From positions 5,208,001-5,272,000 of the forward strand of contig NZ_CP048113.1 in NCBI RefSeq assembly GCF_010093065.1: 64,000 nucleotides of DNA, given 5' to 3'. The DNA is from Chitinophaga agri. Its GTDB lineage: Bacteria; Bacteroidota; Bacteroidia; Chitinophagales; Chitinophagaceae. The translations under genes and the position numbers were made by a program. Below are positions 44,810-52,555 of this stretch, one piece after another. The number at the start of each line of letters is the position of its first letter. The stretch's first letter is position 1. The notes below the pieces were generated by a model. It ran no database searches. It was not told the origin of the DNA and saw only the letters and a list, made by a program, of their open reading frames with translations.

Positions 44810-45892
44810 ATGACCTTGCCATTTCAGGAGGGGATACCTGAAAATCCCTACTATAAAGGACGTGGAGCCCAATTGAATCCTAAGAACAAATTTCTCAGGA
44901 ATGAGTATGTGCAGGAGCATTCTGAGGGCATTGATGAGTGGTGGCAGGCGGATGTGCCTACCCAGATCCTGGAGGAACATGCAAAGACGCTGGTCAATAA
45001 GGTGGATAGCCCGGATGTAGGGATGTGGTATTCAATGAACCCTTACCAGGGATGTGAGCATGGCTGTATATATTGTTATGCACGTAATGCTCATCAGTTC
45101 TGGGGGATGAGTGCGGGACTGGATTTTGAGCGAAAGATTGTGGTGAAGCGGAATGCGCCTGAGTTATTAAAGAAGTTCCTCGATAATAAGAACTGGGTAC
45201 CGAAGCCGATATCCTTGTCCGGCAATACGGATTGCTACCAGCCACTGGAGCGAAAAATGTTTCTTACCCGCCAGCTGCTGGCCATTGCACTGGAATATAA
45301 ACAACCCGTCGGGATTATTACAAAGAACTCGCTGGTACTAAGGGATAAGTATATCCTGCAGCAGCTGGCGCGCCATGACCTGGTATGTGTATATGTTTCG
45401 CTGACGACGATGCAGGAAGACCTGCGTCAGAAGATGGAGCCCCGTACCACTACAGCAGCGCAGCGTTTGAAAATAGTGAAGGAGCTGAGTGAGCTGGGTA
45501 TTCCGGTAGGGGTAATGACCGCTCCGATGATACCTGGATTGAACGATCACGAGATGCCGGCTTTACTGGAAGCAGCGGCGGCAAATGGTGCGAAGTTTGC
45601 AGGGTATACGGTCGTTCGGCTGAACGATGCGGTGAAGATCATTTTCAATGACTGGTTATATAAGAACTTTCCTGACAGGGCCGATAAGGTCTGGCATCTT
45701 ATAGAGAGTATGCATGGAGGTAATGTGAACGATAGTGACTTTGGTCGCAGGATGAGGGGAGAGGGCAATATTGCAGACCTTATCAGGCAGCAGTTCAGGG
45801 TACACACGAAAAAACTCGGGCTCAATCAGGAGCGGTTTGAGTTTAACACGTCGTTGTTTGAGCGTCCGCAGGTGCAATTGAAGTTGTTTTAA
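44810..45892 (+). CDS. Radical SAM protein, PA0069 family
   Basis: The 360-residue protein starts with an N-terminal NPYYKGRGAQLNPKNKF, typical of this family. It then has the radical-SAM cluster motif YQGCEHGCIYCYARNAH (C-x3-C-x2-C) and ISLSGNTDCYQPLE, VGIITKNSLVLRDK and VGVMTAPMIPGLNDHE. The C-terminal end includes HGGNVNDSDFGRRMRGEG, also conserved. It would use S-adenosylmethionine and an iron-sulphur cluster for a radical reaction whose product is unknown in this family. It is not in an obvious operon. An unusual nested inverted repeat lies just upstream. Confidence 0.9.
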   Translation: MTLPFQEGIPENPYYKGRGAQLNPKNKFLRNEYVQEHSEGIDEWWQADVPTQILEEHAKTLVNKVDSPDVGMWYSMNPYQGCEHGCIYCYARNAHQFWGMSAGLDFERKIVVKRNAPELLKKFLDNKNWVPKPISLSGNTDCYQPLERKMFLTRQLLAIALEYKQPVGIITKNSLVLRDKYILQQLARHDLVCVYVSLTTMQEDLRQKMEPRTTTAAQRLKIVKELSELGIPVGVMTAPMIPGLNDHEMPALLEAAAANGAKFAGYTVVRLNDAVKIIFNDWLYKNFPDRADKVWHLIESMHGGNVNDSDFGRRMRGEGNIADLIRQQFRVHTKKLGLNQERFEFNTSLFERPQVQLKLF

Positions 45893-46231
45893 TATAACTG
45901 GTGACAAATGCGATAGGCAAAGACCGGAGAACATATAAAGGTCGGTGCCTCGTTTGCCGTGACGGCAGTTCTTTCATAGAATGGAGACAGAAAGCAGGTG
46001 TAAATACCAGTGAGCGTTTGATCTATTAGCCTATCAGGACAAGTTGAGTGGCTGGTGTTATTAGAGCTGCCAAGGTTATTTTACCCGTCTGCAAAAACGC
46101 TGACAAAGCACAAAGCATATAAAGTATTGATACGCATACTCATTCAAGGTATACATGCCTGTTAACAAAAAATTGATGAGGATATAGAAAAAGTTTATTA
46201 GGGAAAATGCGGAAATAAAAAAAATAAAAAA
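45893..46231 (+). other. Intergenic region after the radical SAM gene
   Basis: No gene was found. The left part can fold weakly with ggcaaa/tttgcc and gacc/ggtc pairs. It is followed by an A/T-rich stretch leading to the promoter at 46232. No T-run terminator for the radical SAM gene is evident. Confidence 0.35.
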
Positions 46232-46239
46232 TACCTTTG
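46232..46239 (+). promoter_or_regulatory. Candidate -7 element of a micro-ORF transcript
   Basis: TACCTTTG matches TAnnTTTG exactly and lies 17 bases before the 30-codon ORF at 46257. An intrinsic terminator follows the ORF, so a short transcript of about 160 bases is predicted. Confidence 0.5.
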
Positions 46240-46256
46240 TGCAAGCAATAAATGAA

Positions 46257-46349
46257 ATGAAACGCAATCTAAAACATACTATTTCGGCGGCCTCCTGTAA
46301 GCAAAAGCAGGTCAGAAATGGTTTGCGGACATGTTGCACCAATTGTTAA
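46257..46349 (+). CDS. 30-codon micro-ORF, Cys-rich end (hypothetical)
   Basis: The frame opens MKRNLKHTISAASCKQKQ and closes RNGLRTCCTNC. It is preceded at 17 bases by TAnnTTTG and followed 28 bases later by a hairpin terminator, so it is a self-contained unit. The end reads N-G-L-R-T-C, resembling N-E-F-R-A-C near the end of a second 30-codon ORF at 47606 in the same gap. Two ORFs of identical size and a shared C-terminal pattern make chance less likely. However, no known family was recognised and the transcript could be a non-coding RNA. A short ATG-AAA-TGA overlaps just upstream. Confidence 0.4.
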   Translation: MKRNLKHTISAASCKQKQVRNGLRTCCTNC

Positions 46350-46377
46350 CGAAGATTAAGTTATCAAATGATATAAC

Positions 46378-46411
46378 AAAGGTCCTGCAGGAATTGCGGG
46401 ACCTTTTGCTT
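46378..46411 (+). terminator. Intrinsic terminator of the first micro-ORF unit
   Basis: aaaggtcctgca pairs with tgcgggacctttt through a 12-bp stem (one wobble), followed by a T-rich tract (ttttgcttt). Confidence 0.8.
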
Positions 46412-46439
46412 TAGAAGCATCTAAACAATGACTGAGCAA

Positions 46440-46606
46440 GACAACTGTGTGATAACTGTAATGTATACGTATCGTCAGGTAAAGCCTGCGATCATTGTAC
46501 GAAAGGAAGGCTTCTCCTTAGGGAGGCTTAATGGGCGTGGTATATAGCGACATACTGATTATGTATATGCTACCCGGCCCATTTGATGGAGCCGGGTTTT
46601 TTATTT
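46440..46606 (+). ncRNA. Candidate small RNA with a strong terminator
   Basis: Upstream of the terminator at 46572-46606 the sequence ggcgtggtatata, then an acata-tatgt hairpin, then the terminator stem acccggc-ccat/atgg-gccgggt. A similar order (gacgtagtatata followed by an acccggtc terminator) precedes the terminator at 47897, suggesting related transcripts. No promoter could be placed. A 39-codon frame from 46428 overlaps and is not supported. Confidence 0.3.
46572..46606 (+). terminator. Intrinsic terminator in the 46-kb region
   Basis: The stem pairs acccggc and ccat with atgg and gccgggt (one bulged base) and is followed by six T. Confidence 0.85.
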
Positions 46607-46686
46607 TTATTTTATAAATGCTGTTATGTGCCATAGCCATACAGAAAGTGGAGCTGGTCAGGTGCATAACCCCAAATTGAGAGATC

Positions 46687-47310
46687 ATGAGAAACGTAAT
46701 TCAATCAGTAAGAGAGGCATTGCTTACCAACTTCAGGGAGTTAGATACCTGGTTCGAAAAAGACTTCGACCTGTTACACTTTAAACCGGATACAGACCAG
46801 TGGAATATCCGGGAAGTGCTGGAGCATATCAGCCTGACCAACTATTTTCTGTTGCTTATTATTAATAAAAGCACCCGAAGGGCGCTGGACCGGAAAGCTG
46901 CCGCTAATTCCATTATTATACCGGCAGATTACATGGAGAAGTTTGATAAGATCGATGTGATAAGTGACCGTTCCTTCCAATGGGTAAGATCTGAACATCT
47001 GGAGCCAAGTGGCTTGCAGGATATGAGAGATATCAGAACGCTGCTGAAACAACAGTTTGCACAGTGTATGTATAATCTCAGTTTACTGAAAAACGGAGAG
47101 GGAATGCTGGTGTTAACAAATATGTCAGTGAACCATCTTGGTAAACTGGATATCTACCAGTATATCTATTTCCTTACAAAGCATATTGAGCGTCACATCC
47201 GCCAGATGCAGCGCCTTGAAAGCGAATATGCTGGTACGGTAGCAGAAGGAGCCACTCAAAATATCATGAATGCTGCTGATGAAGAAGCAGCAAGCATGTT
47301 ATTAATATAA
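46687..47310 (+). CDS. DinB family protein
   Basis: The 207-residue all-helical protein has the DinB/YfiT pattern: an N-terminal helix, DTDQWNIREVLEHISLTNYFLLLII (metal-ligand His in the EHIS segment), a middle loop, and LTKHIERHIRQMQRLESEYAG carrying the last metal-ligand His pair. The superfamily contains metal-dependent thiol transferases (bacillithiol or mycothiol S-transferases) and many proteins of unknown role. It stands alone, with no operon partners. The start is an ATG with no nearby -7 element found. Confidence 0.82.
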   Translation: MRNVIQSVREALLTNFRELDTWFEKDFDLLHFKPDTDQWNIREVLEHISLTNYFLLLIINKSTRRALDRKAAANSIIIPADYMEKFDKIDVISDRSFQWVRSEHLEPSGLQDMRDIRTLLKQQFAQCMYNLSLLKNGEGMLVLTNMSVNHLGKLDIYQYIYFLTKHIERHIRQMQRLESEYAGTVAEGATQNIMNAADEEAASMLLI

Positions 47311-47363
47311 CTAAGGTCGACCACTTTTTATCTGTTGATTTGGATACCCTGTGGCAATTAAGC

Positions 47364-47506
47364 ATTAGGAATTAAGAATTAAGAATTTGCCAGACATCTG
47401 TATTATGAGTATAAATAAATGAGATGACGGCAAAGAGCTTATAGAGACAGGCCTGTTGTCGGAGAGAAAGGAAATTATACTTAATTCCTAATTCTTGATT
47501 CCTAAT
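47364..47506 (+). repeat. Imperfect inverted repeat flanking a 95-bp segment
   Basis: A 24-bp left arm (47364-47387) and a right arm (47483-47506) are reverse complements at 22 of 24 positions. The arms carry the motif attaggaat and the related aattaag repeats. The 95-bp loop has no gene. This could be a small MITE-like element or a long-stem structure. Confidence 0.6.
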
Positions 47507-47542
47507 TTATCTGTCGCTGATAGGAAAAAAAGTGCAAAAAAA

Positions 47543-47574
47543 TTGTTAAAGTCAAAATATTATTTCTATATTTG
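47543..47574 (+). promoter_or_regulatory. Promoter of the second micro-ORF unit
   Basis: A -33 TTG (47543-47545) and a -7 TATATTTG (47567-47574) are separated by 21 bases, a good Bacteroidota promoter. The ATG of the 30-codon ORF is 31 bases downstream. Confidence 0.65.
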
Positions 47575-47605
47575 CACTATCATTAACGACTAAACTATTT
47601 AAAAC

Positions 47606-47698
47606 ATGCTCAATAAACACATTCAAATGAACACAGCGCCAGTATCCTTCGCGGAGGGTCGTGGCAACGAGTTCCGGGCATGTAATAGTTTTATGTAA
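47606..47698 (+). CDS. 30-codon micro-ORF (hypothetical)
   Basis: The frame starts MLNKHIQMNTAPVSFAEG and ends GNEFRACNSFM. It has a well-formed promoter 31 bases upstream and a strong GC-rich terminator 25 bases downstream, so the transcript would carry little besides this ORF. It resembles the ORF at 46257 in length, in the early N-T/H-T stretch and in the N-x-[FL]-R-x-C motif near the end. An internal ATG at 47627 is an alternative start. It could be a leader-type or signalling peptide, or the region could instead be a non-coding RNA. Confidence 0.42.
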   Translation: MLNKHIQMNTAPVSFAEGRGNEFRACNSFM

Positions 47699-47722
47699 AG
47701 GAGATTAATTCGTACATATAAC

Positions 47723-47755
47723 AAGCCCCGGGACAAGCGCCCGGGGCTTTTTCTT
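47723..47755 (+). terminator. Strong intrinsic terminator of the second micro-ORF unit
   Basis: agccccggg pairs with cccggggct across a 7-base loop, followed by an unbroken run of T. Confidence 0.92.
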
Positions 47756-47756
47756 T

Positions 47757-47896
47757 TCAGCAAAACTGGATGAAAGGCGAACGGATAAAAAGACATAAAA
47801 GCCACGGACATTCTGCGGAATGGAGCATAGCACTGATGTTATCAATGCTACATGGACCAGGTATGCTATGACGTAGTATATACGTGATAGTTATAT
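47757..47896 (+). other. Candidate small RNA segment before a terminator
   Basis: The interval ends with gacgtagtatatacgtgatagttatata, which resembles the region before the terminator at 46572. A 33-codon frame opens at 47770 but has no promoter and no family. No TAnnTTTG was seen. Confidence 0.25.
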
Positions 47897-47930
47897 AACC
47901 CGGTCTGCCATCAGCTGACCGGGTTTTTTT
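47897..47930 (+). terminator. Intrinsic terminator in the 47.9-kb region
   Basis: aacccggtc pairs with gaccgggtt over an 11-base loop and is followed by seven T. Confidence 0.88.
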
Positions 47931-48114
47931 ATGACATTTTGGATTGAGTAGGTACAATTAGTTAACGTAAAGCGGGGTAATCCTGCCCCGCTTAAAATTT
48001 ACGATTATTCACAATTAAGATATTTTGTTTCATCTTCATTTGCATTAACCCCCTCATCGTTGTCAATACCGGGCGCCAGGAGCGTTCCGGTATATGATAA
48101 CCCATTGAAACATG

Positions 48115-48122
48115 TACATTTG
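48115..48122 (+). promoter_or_regulatory. Candidate -7 element for the AAA ATPase gene
   Basis: TACATTTG matches TAnnTTTG and lies 18 bases upstream of ATG 48141. It supports that start over the TTG at 48060, which lies upstream of the promoter. Confidence 0.5.
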
Positions 48123-48140
48123 CAGACTTATTTGAACAGC

Positions 48141-49202
48141 ATGGATAATATTTTACAGCAGCGGGTGATCGGAGGAGATAATATTTTCGGGAATGGATTG
48201 CTGGAGAGCAGACCTTTCTATCTGTATTATTTTAATGCCATACCTAATGTAAGTTTTGTATACACTATAAACGGAGAGAAATCCCTGGCCGCATTTAAAA
48301 AGGCCTATGAAAAGGATATAGTGAAGATATACACCAGAGAAGAGATCGGCGACAAAGACAGAGAATACAAGCATGATATTGCACTGATCGTACTGAACAA
48401 TGAAACAATCATAGAGTTCGGGGACGATTACTGCGAAATCCTGCACAACGGGAAATCAACCGCCTTTGTGAATGAAGTCACCAGTCTCGTAAAAAAATAC
48501 CGTACCCGGGAGAAAAGAAAAAAGTTTGAGATCAATCTGATCACTTCCGGCGAACGTGGACTGACCCTGAAAGCGATGGAGTTTAAGCGGACTAAGCTCG
48601 ACCTCTCTGTCTACTACGAAGATGATTTTCGGGCTATTGATCAGTTGATCTACAAACGCCTGAATACCAATGATGATAAAGGGATCGTGCTGTTACACGG
48701 CGTACCAGGAACCGGAAAGACCACTTACCTGCGCTACCTGATCGGCAGGCTGAAGAAGCGTGTCCTGTTCCTGTCACCTTCGGTAGCGGCTAACCTGATG
48801 CAACCGGATTTTATCGATCTGTTGATTGATAATCCGAATACCATACTGGTCATAGAGGATGCAGAGAACATTATCATGGACAGGAAGACAACCGGGAATT
48901 CCTCTGTCTCGAACCTGCTGAACCTGTCTGATGGTTTGCTGGCTGACTGTATGAATGTGCAGGTGATCTGTACTTTTAACAGTGATCTTTCCCAGATAGA
49001 TAGTGCGCTATTACGTAAGGGCAGGCTGATCGCCAAATATGAGTTTGGTAAGCTGTCGGTGAACAAAGCGCAGCAACTCTCTGCAAAACAAGGCTTTGAG
49101 ACCGTTGTGTCCCAGCCAATGACCATTGCTGAAGTGATGAACCAGCATGAACCTTCCTTTGAGAAAAAGGAAATCCCAATCGGCTTCCGCGCCAGACTCT
49201 AA
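48141..49202 (+). CDS. AAA family ATPase
   Basis: The 353-residue protein has a unique N-terminal half (about 160 residues, beginning MDNILQQRVIGGDNIFGNG). An AAA domain follows with Walker A LLHGVPGTGKTTYLRYL, Walker B NTILVIEDAENIIMD, a sensor-1 segment VICTFNSDLSQID and the arginine-containing SALLRKGRLIAKYEFG. This C-terminal arrangement resembles the BCS1-like AAA proteins. It is a single-ring type likely to remodel a partner protein. The N-terminal part is not recognised. The start follows the promoter position. A stem-loop follows the stop. Confidence 0.82.
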   Translation: MDNILQQRVIGGDNIFGNGLLESRPFYLYYFNAIPNVSFVYTINGEKSLAAFKKAYEKDIVKIYTREEIGDKDREYKHDIALIVLNNETIIEFGDDYCEILHNGKSTAFVNEVTSLVKKYRTREKRKKFEINLITSGERGLTLKAMEFKRTKLDLSVYYEDDFRAIDQLIYKRLNTNDDKGIVLLHGVPGTGKTTYLRYLIGRLKKRVLFLSPSVAANLMQPDFIDLLIDNPNTILVIEDAENIIMDRKTTGNSSVSNLLNLSDGLLADCMNVQVICTFNSDLSQIDSALLRKGRLIAKYEFGKLSVNKAQQLSAKQGFETVVSQPMTIAEVMNQHEPSFEKKEIPIGFRARL

Positions 49203-49211
49203 ATACCTGAT

Positions 49212-49260
49212 ACCAATTGCAGATGTGTGCTCCGGTGCGCATTTGTAATTGGTGCTTTAT
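49212..49260 (+). terminator. Probable terminator after the AAA ATPase gene
   Basis: A 19-bp imperfect stem (accaattgcagatgtgtgc against gtgcgcatttgtaattggt, several wobble pairs, tccg loop) is followed by gctttattg. The T tract is weak. Confidence 0.55.
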
Positions 49261-49370
49261 TGTCTATAAAATTGGTAGACTAATTCTCGGAAATATTGTA
49301 ATATTGTTTTGATTTCGCTCCGTTGGCCACCAGACAATAGAGAAAACCCGTAATTCGAAACATTATTCGC

Positions 49371-50585
49371 GTGCATCTAAATCACATGGCATGGGCCGTT
49401 CCGCTATTCCTTGGATTGATGGGAATTGAGTATCTGGTGGCAAGGAAAACAGGAAAAAACTATTTCGGCTTTAGTAGCTCCGTCAGCAACATTAACGTGG
49501 GTATCGCAGAAAGACTGCTCGATACCTTTACTGTAGGTATTTTTTACTTCATTTATGAATACCTGCATACGCATTTCGGCATTTTCAACATCCGCTCCAG
49601 CGTTCTGTTGTGGGTCGCCCTGCTTATCCTTACTGACTTTATCTGGTATTGGTACCACCGGTGGGCGCATGAAGTGAACTTGCTTTGGGCGGCGCATGTA
49701 GTACATCATCAAAGCGAGGATTTTAACTATACGGTTTCAGCCCGCATTACTGTATTTCAGGCATTCTTCCGGATGTGTTTCTGGTCGGTGCTGCCCATTC
49801 TGGGCTTTCCTCCGGCAATGATCATCAGTGTGCAGCTCGTACATGGCATCTATCCATTTTTCATACATACCCGGACAATCGGCAAATTGGGTGTACTGGA
49901 GTATATTTTTGTCACTCCTTCCCATCACCGCGTGCATCATGCTTCCAATGAGAAATACCTCGACAAGAACTATGGTGATGTGTTTATCATATGGGACATG
50001 CTATTCGGCACATTTGTCTCAGAAGAGGAGGAACCCGAATATGGACTGACCAAACCACTTGATACCCATAGTTTTCTATGGCAGCATTTTCATTTTATAC
50101 TTGAAATCTTCTACACACTAAAACAAACAAAGGGATTCAAAGCCCGCTGGAAAGTAGTATTTGGCAAGCCAGACAATATAGATCCTGCTATTCGTCCGAA
50201 GCTGGAAGCGCGTTATTTATTCCGAGGTCCTATAGAACAGGGCTCCCGCAAACTACAGCAGTATGTAGTCTGGCAGGTAGGGGTAATACTGGTTGTCTTA
50301 TTCCTCTTCTTGTTATTTGAGCACTACGTACCTGTATTTGTACAGGCATGCACATCCCTGGTCATTTTCCTGACCCTGATCAATAGCGGCGCCATATTGG
50401 AACAGCGACGCTGGGTATTTTTCCTGGAATATGCCCGTTTACTGGTGACGTTTGCCGCCTTGTTTTATATCTGGCCACATCCGCTGCTGCTACTGGTGTT
50501 GGCTATTGTGCAGCTACCATTTTTTCTGTACAGGTCCAGTCTGGAAAAAAGGTATCTGCGACTGGTATACGGTACACGGACTTAA
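49371..50585 (+). CDS. Sterol desaturase family membrane protein
   Basis: The 404-residue protein carries the three histidine clusters of the fatty-acid hydroxylase/sterol desaturase superfamily: YWYHRWAHE (HxxxH), AAHVVHHQSEDFN (HxxHH) and TPSHHRVHHASNEKYLDKNYG (HHxxHH). These bind a di-iron centre among about eight membrane helices. Members hydroxylate or desaturate lipids. Homologues in Bacteroidota may modify fatty acids or hopanoid- or sterol-like lipids, but the substrate here is unknown. It starts with GTG at 49371, and an ATG at 49386 is the alternative. The stop overlaps the convergent sigma-factor stop by 4 bp. Confidence 0.88.
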   Translation: MHLNHMAWAVPLFLGLMGIEYLVARKTGKNYFGFSSSVSNINVGIAERLLDTFTVGIFYFIYEYLHTHFGIFNIRSSVLLWVALLILTDFIWYWYHRWAHEVNLLWAAHVVHHQSEDFNYTVSARITVFQAFFRMCFWSVLPILGFPPAMIISVQLVHGIYPFFIHTRTIGKLGVLEYIFVTPSHHRVHHASNEKYLDKNYGDVFIIWDMLFGTFVSEEEEPEYGLTKPLDTHSFLWQHFHFILEIFYTLKQTKGFKARWKVVFGKPDNIDPAIRPKLEARYLFRGPIEQGSRKLQQYVVWQVGVILVVLFLFLLFEHYVPVFVQACTSLVIFLTLINSGAILEQRRWVFFLEYARLLVTFAALFYIWPHPLLLLVLAIVQLPFFLYRSSLEKRYLRLVYGTRT

Positions 50586-51070
50586 TGCCTGGGCATAGTG
50601 GTGCATAGCAACTTGCGGGCAAGATGTATACGGCTTTTGATGGTACCCATCGGCTCATGCAGCATTTCAGCTATTTCATGGTATTTGAAGCCATCGCAAT
50701 ATAACAGCAATGGTTTCTTAAAAGATAAAGGGAGCTTATAAAGGGTTCCCTTTATTTCTTTTGTGCTGAGCATGTTTTCGGCATTGACCTCGGCCTGTGT
50801 GTTGTTGGTAATATTGGGCGTTATTTCTGACGCAGAAGAATACTTGGCGGCACGTCGGTATTCATTGATGAATAGATTGCGCATAATAGTATACAGCCAG
50901 GCGCGAATATTACTGCCTTCCAGGTATTTGTCTTTGTTCTTCAATGCTTTGTATAAAGTTTCCTGGTAAAGATCTTTGGCTGCTTCGGGATCTTTGGTCA
51001 AAGCCATAGCGACAGGCTTAAGAAAATCTGCATTTTCCAGTAAATGAGTCTGAAATGTGGAAAAACTCAT
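50582..51070 (-). CDS. ECF-type RNA polymerase sigma factor
   Basis: The 162-residue protein has sigma region 2 (PVAMALTKDPEAAKDLYQETLYKALKNKDKYLEGSNIRAWLYTIMRNLFINEYRR) and region 4 (LYKLPLSFKKPLLLYCDGFKYHEIAEMLHEPMGTIKSRIHLARKLL), with the short linker of group 4 (ECF) factors. No anti-sigma gene lies beside it. Downstream on the opposite strand, with a 4-bp overlap at the stops, is the sterol-desaturase gene, so the two are convergent rather than an operon. Targets are not known. The cluster to its right has two near-identical promoter blocks, which is worth testing as a target. Confidence 0.92.
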   Translation of the reverse strand: MSFSTFQTHLLENADFLKPVAMALTKDPEAAKDLYQETLYKALKNKDKYLEGSNIRAWLYTIMRNLFINEYRRAAKYSSASEITPNITNNTQAEVNAENMLSTKEIKGTLYKLPLSFKKPLLLYCDGFKYHEIAEMLHEPMGTIKSRIHLARKLLCTTMPRH

Positions 51071-51141
51071 GGTTTTGGGGATGTTGTAGTTTGGGATTGA
51101 TGTACAGTTGTGCTGACGGCGGGGCCGACAATTATAAGATA

Positions 51142-51149
51142 CAAACGTA
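51142..51149 (-). promoter_or_regulatory. Candidate -7 element for the ECF sigma gene
   Basis: On the minus strand, TACGTTTG matches TAnnTTTG and lies about 70 bases upstream of the sigma factor ATG. No -33 TTTG was found. Confidence 0.4.
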
Positions 51150-51218
51150 GAAACGGTGGGCCGTGGATTGAGAAAAGGGCGAAATTTCTATCATACAATC
51201 GGAATTTGGTTAATGTAT

Positions 51219-51266
51219 TTGGTTTTCACTGGCGTAACATTTATATCTTATTTTTAATAGCTTTGC
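51219..51266 (+). promoter_or_regulatory. First copy of a 48-bp shared promoter block (surface-polysaccharide cluster)
   Basis: The block starts with TTGGTTTTCACT, then four bases, then a 32-base AT-rich piece ending in the -7 element TAGCTTTG (51258-51265) and C. It agrees with the block at 53740-53787 at 40 of 48 positions with identical spacing. It would start a transcript into the UDP-galactopyranose mutase gene, with a leader of about 150 bases. Confidence 0.65.
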
Positions 51267-51419
51267 TTCCCAGTTGTATTAAATGATTACTGCCAATTCT
51301 AAGCGTTAAAAAACTATATATCGGGCCTGCATTAATTATCAACCAAAGCCGGTGTGAGAAACTACATGGATGAGAAACTAATCAATGTGACGGCCTGCCG
51401 CATAGACAAATGTACTTGA

Positions 51420-52523
51420 ATGAATGACTTTGATTTTTTGATAGTCGGCAGTGGATTGTTCGGGGCTGTATTTGCCCATGAATGCCATAAAGCCGGAAAA
51501 AAGGTGTTGGTAATAGACCGACGTCAGCATAGTGGAGGGAATGTCTATTGTGAGCATGTCAACGGAATTAATGTACATAAGTATGGCGCGCATATTTTCC
51601 ATACTAATGACAAGCCTATATGGGATTATGTCAATTCCTTTGTAGGATTCAATAACTACGTCAATTCTCCATTGGCGGTCTACAAAGACGAACTATATAA
51701 CCTTCCGTTCAATATGAATACCTTCCACCAGTTATGGAAGGTAAGAACTCCGCAGGAGGCCAGGGCCAAGATTACCGAACAGGTAGCCGCATTGCAGATC
51801 AATGATCCTCAGAACCTGGAAGAGCAGGCCTTGTCACTGGTAGGGACAGATATTTATGAGAAACTGATCAAAGGATATACAGAAAAGCAGTGGGGACGGA
51901 AGGCAAGTGAATTGCCCGCTTTCATTATTAAAAGGCTGCCATTACGCTTTACGTATAATAATAATTACTTTAATGACCGCTACCAGGGTATTCCGGTTGG
52001 TGGGTATAACCAGTTGACAGACAGACTACTGGAGGGCATTGAAGTAAGATTAGGCATTGATTTCTTTTCTGCACGTGAAGCATTGACGGCGCTGGCCAAG
52101 ACAGTTGTGTTTACTGGTCAGCTGGACGAGTTCTATAATTACCGTTTTGGAATGCTGCAATACCGGAGTCTGCGTTTTGAACACGAGCAGCTGGAGATAG
52201 ATAATTATCAGGGGAATGCGGTAGTGAATTATACCGAGCGTGAAGTACCGTTTACCAGGATCATCGAACATAAGCACTTTGAGTTTGGCCAGCAGCCGTC
52301 TACAGTCATTACCAGGGAGTATCCGGAGGAATGGAAAAAAGGGCTGGAGCCGTATTATCCTATTAATGATGATATTAATGGGAAGATATACAAACAGTAT
52401 AAGGAGCTGGCAGATCAAGAAACCAACGTGATCTTTGGGGGCAGACTGGCCGAATACAGGTATTATGATATGCACCAGGTTGTCGCGTCGGCTCTTCATA
52501 CGGTGAGATTACATCTGAAATAA
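51420..52523 (+). CDS. glf: UDP-galactopyranose mutase
   Basis: The 367-residue enzyme opens with a FAD-binding FLIVGSGLFGAVFAHE. It contains HSGGNVYCEHVNGINVHKYGAHIFHTNDKPIWDYVNSF, a near-signature stretch of Glf, and KGYTEKQWGRKASELP with the conserved GYTEKQWG. It interconverts UDP-galactopyranose and UDP-galactofuranose through a flavin-sugar adduct, so a galactofuranose-containing polymer is likely made. It begins the surface-polysaccharide cluster. A glycosyltransferase-like gene follows 32 bp later. Confidence 0.96.
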   Translation: MNDFDFLIVGSGLFGAVFAHECHKAGKKVLVIDRRQHSGGNVYCEHVNGINVHKYGAHIFHTNDKPIWDYVNSFVGFNNYVNSPLAVYKDELYNLPFNMNTFHQLWKVRTPQEARAKITEQVAALQINDPQNLEEQALSLVGTDIYEKLIKGYTEKQWGRKASELPAFIIKRLPLRFTYNNNYFNDRYQGIPVGGYNQLTDRLLEGIEVRLGIDFFSAREALTALAKTVVFTGQLDEFYNYRFGMLQYRSLRFEHEQLEIDNYQGNAVVNYTEREVPFTRIIEHKHFEFGQQPSTVITREYPEEWKKGLEPYYPINDDINGKIYKQYKELADQETNVIFGGRLAEYRYYDMHQVVASALHTVRLHLK

Positions 52524-52555
52524 ACGAATCAACCAATAACGGAACATTTACTTCA

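Noticed and set aside
46428..46547. A 39-codon frame before the terminator at 46572
   Set aside because: No promoter-like element precedes it, and the composition is not convincing. It is mentioned only as part of a possible small RNA.
47623..47811. A 62-codon minus-strand frame across the second micro-ORF unit
   Set aside because: It runs antisense to a promoter, ORF and terminator, and has no domain character.
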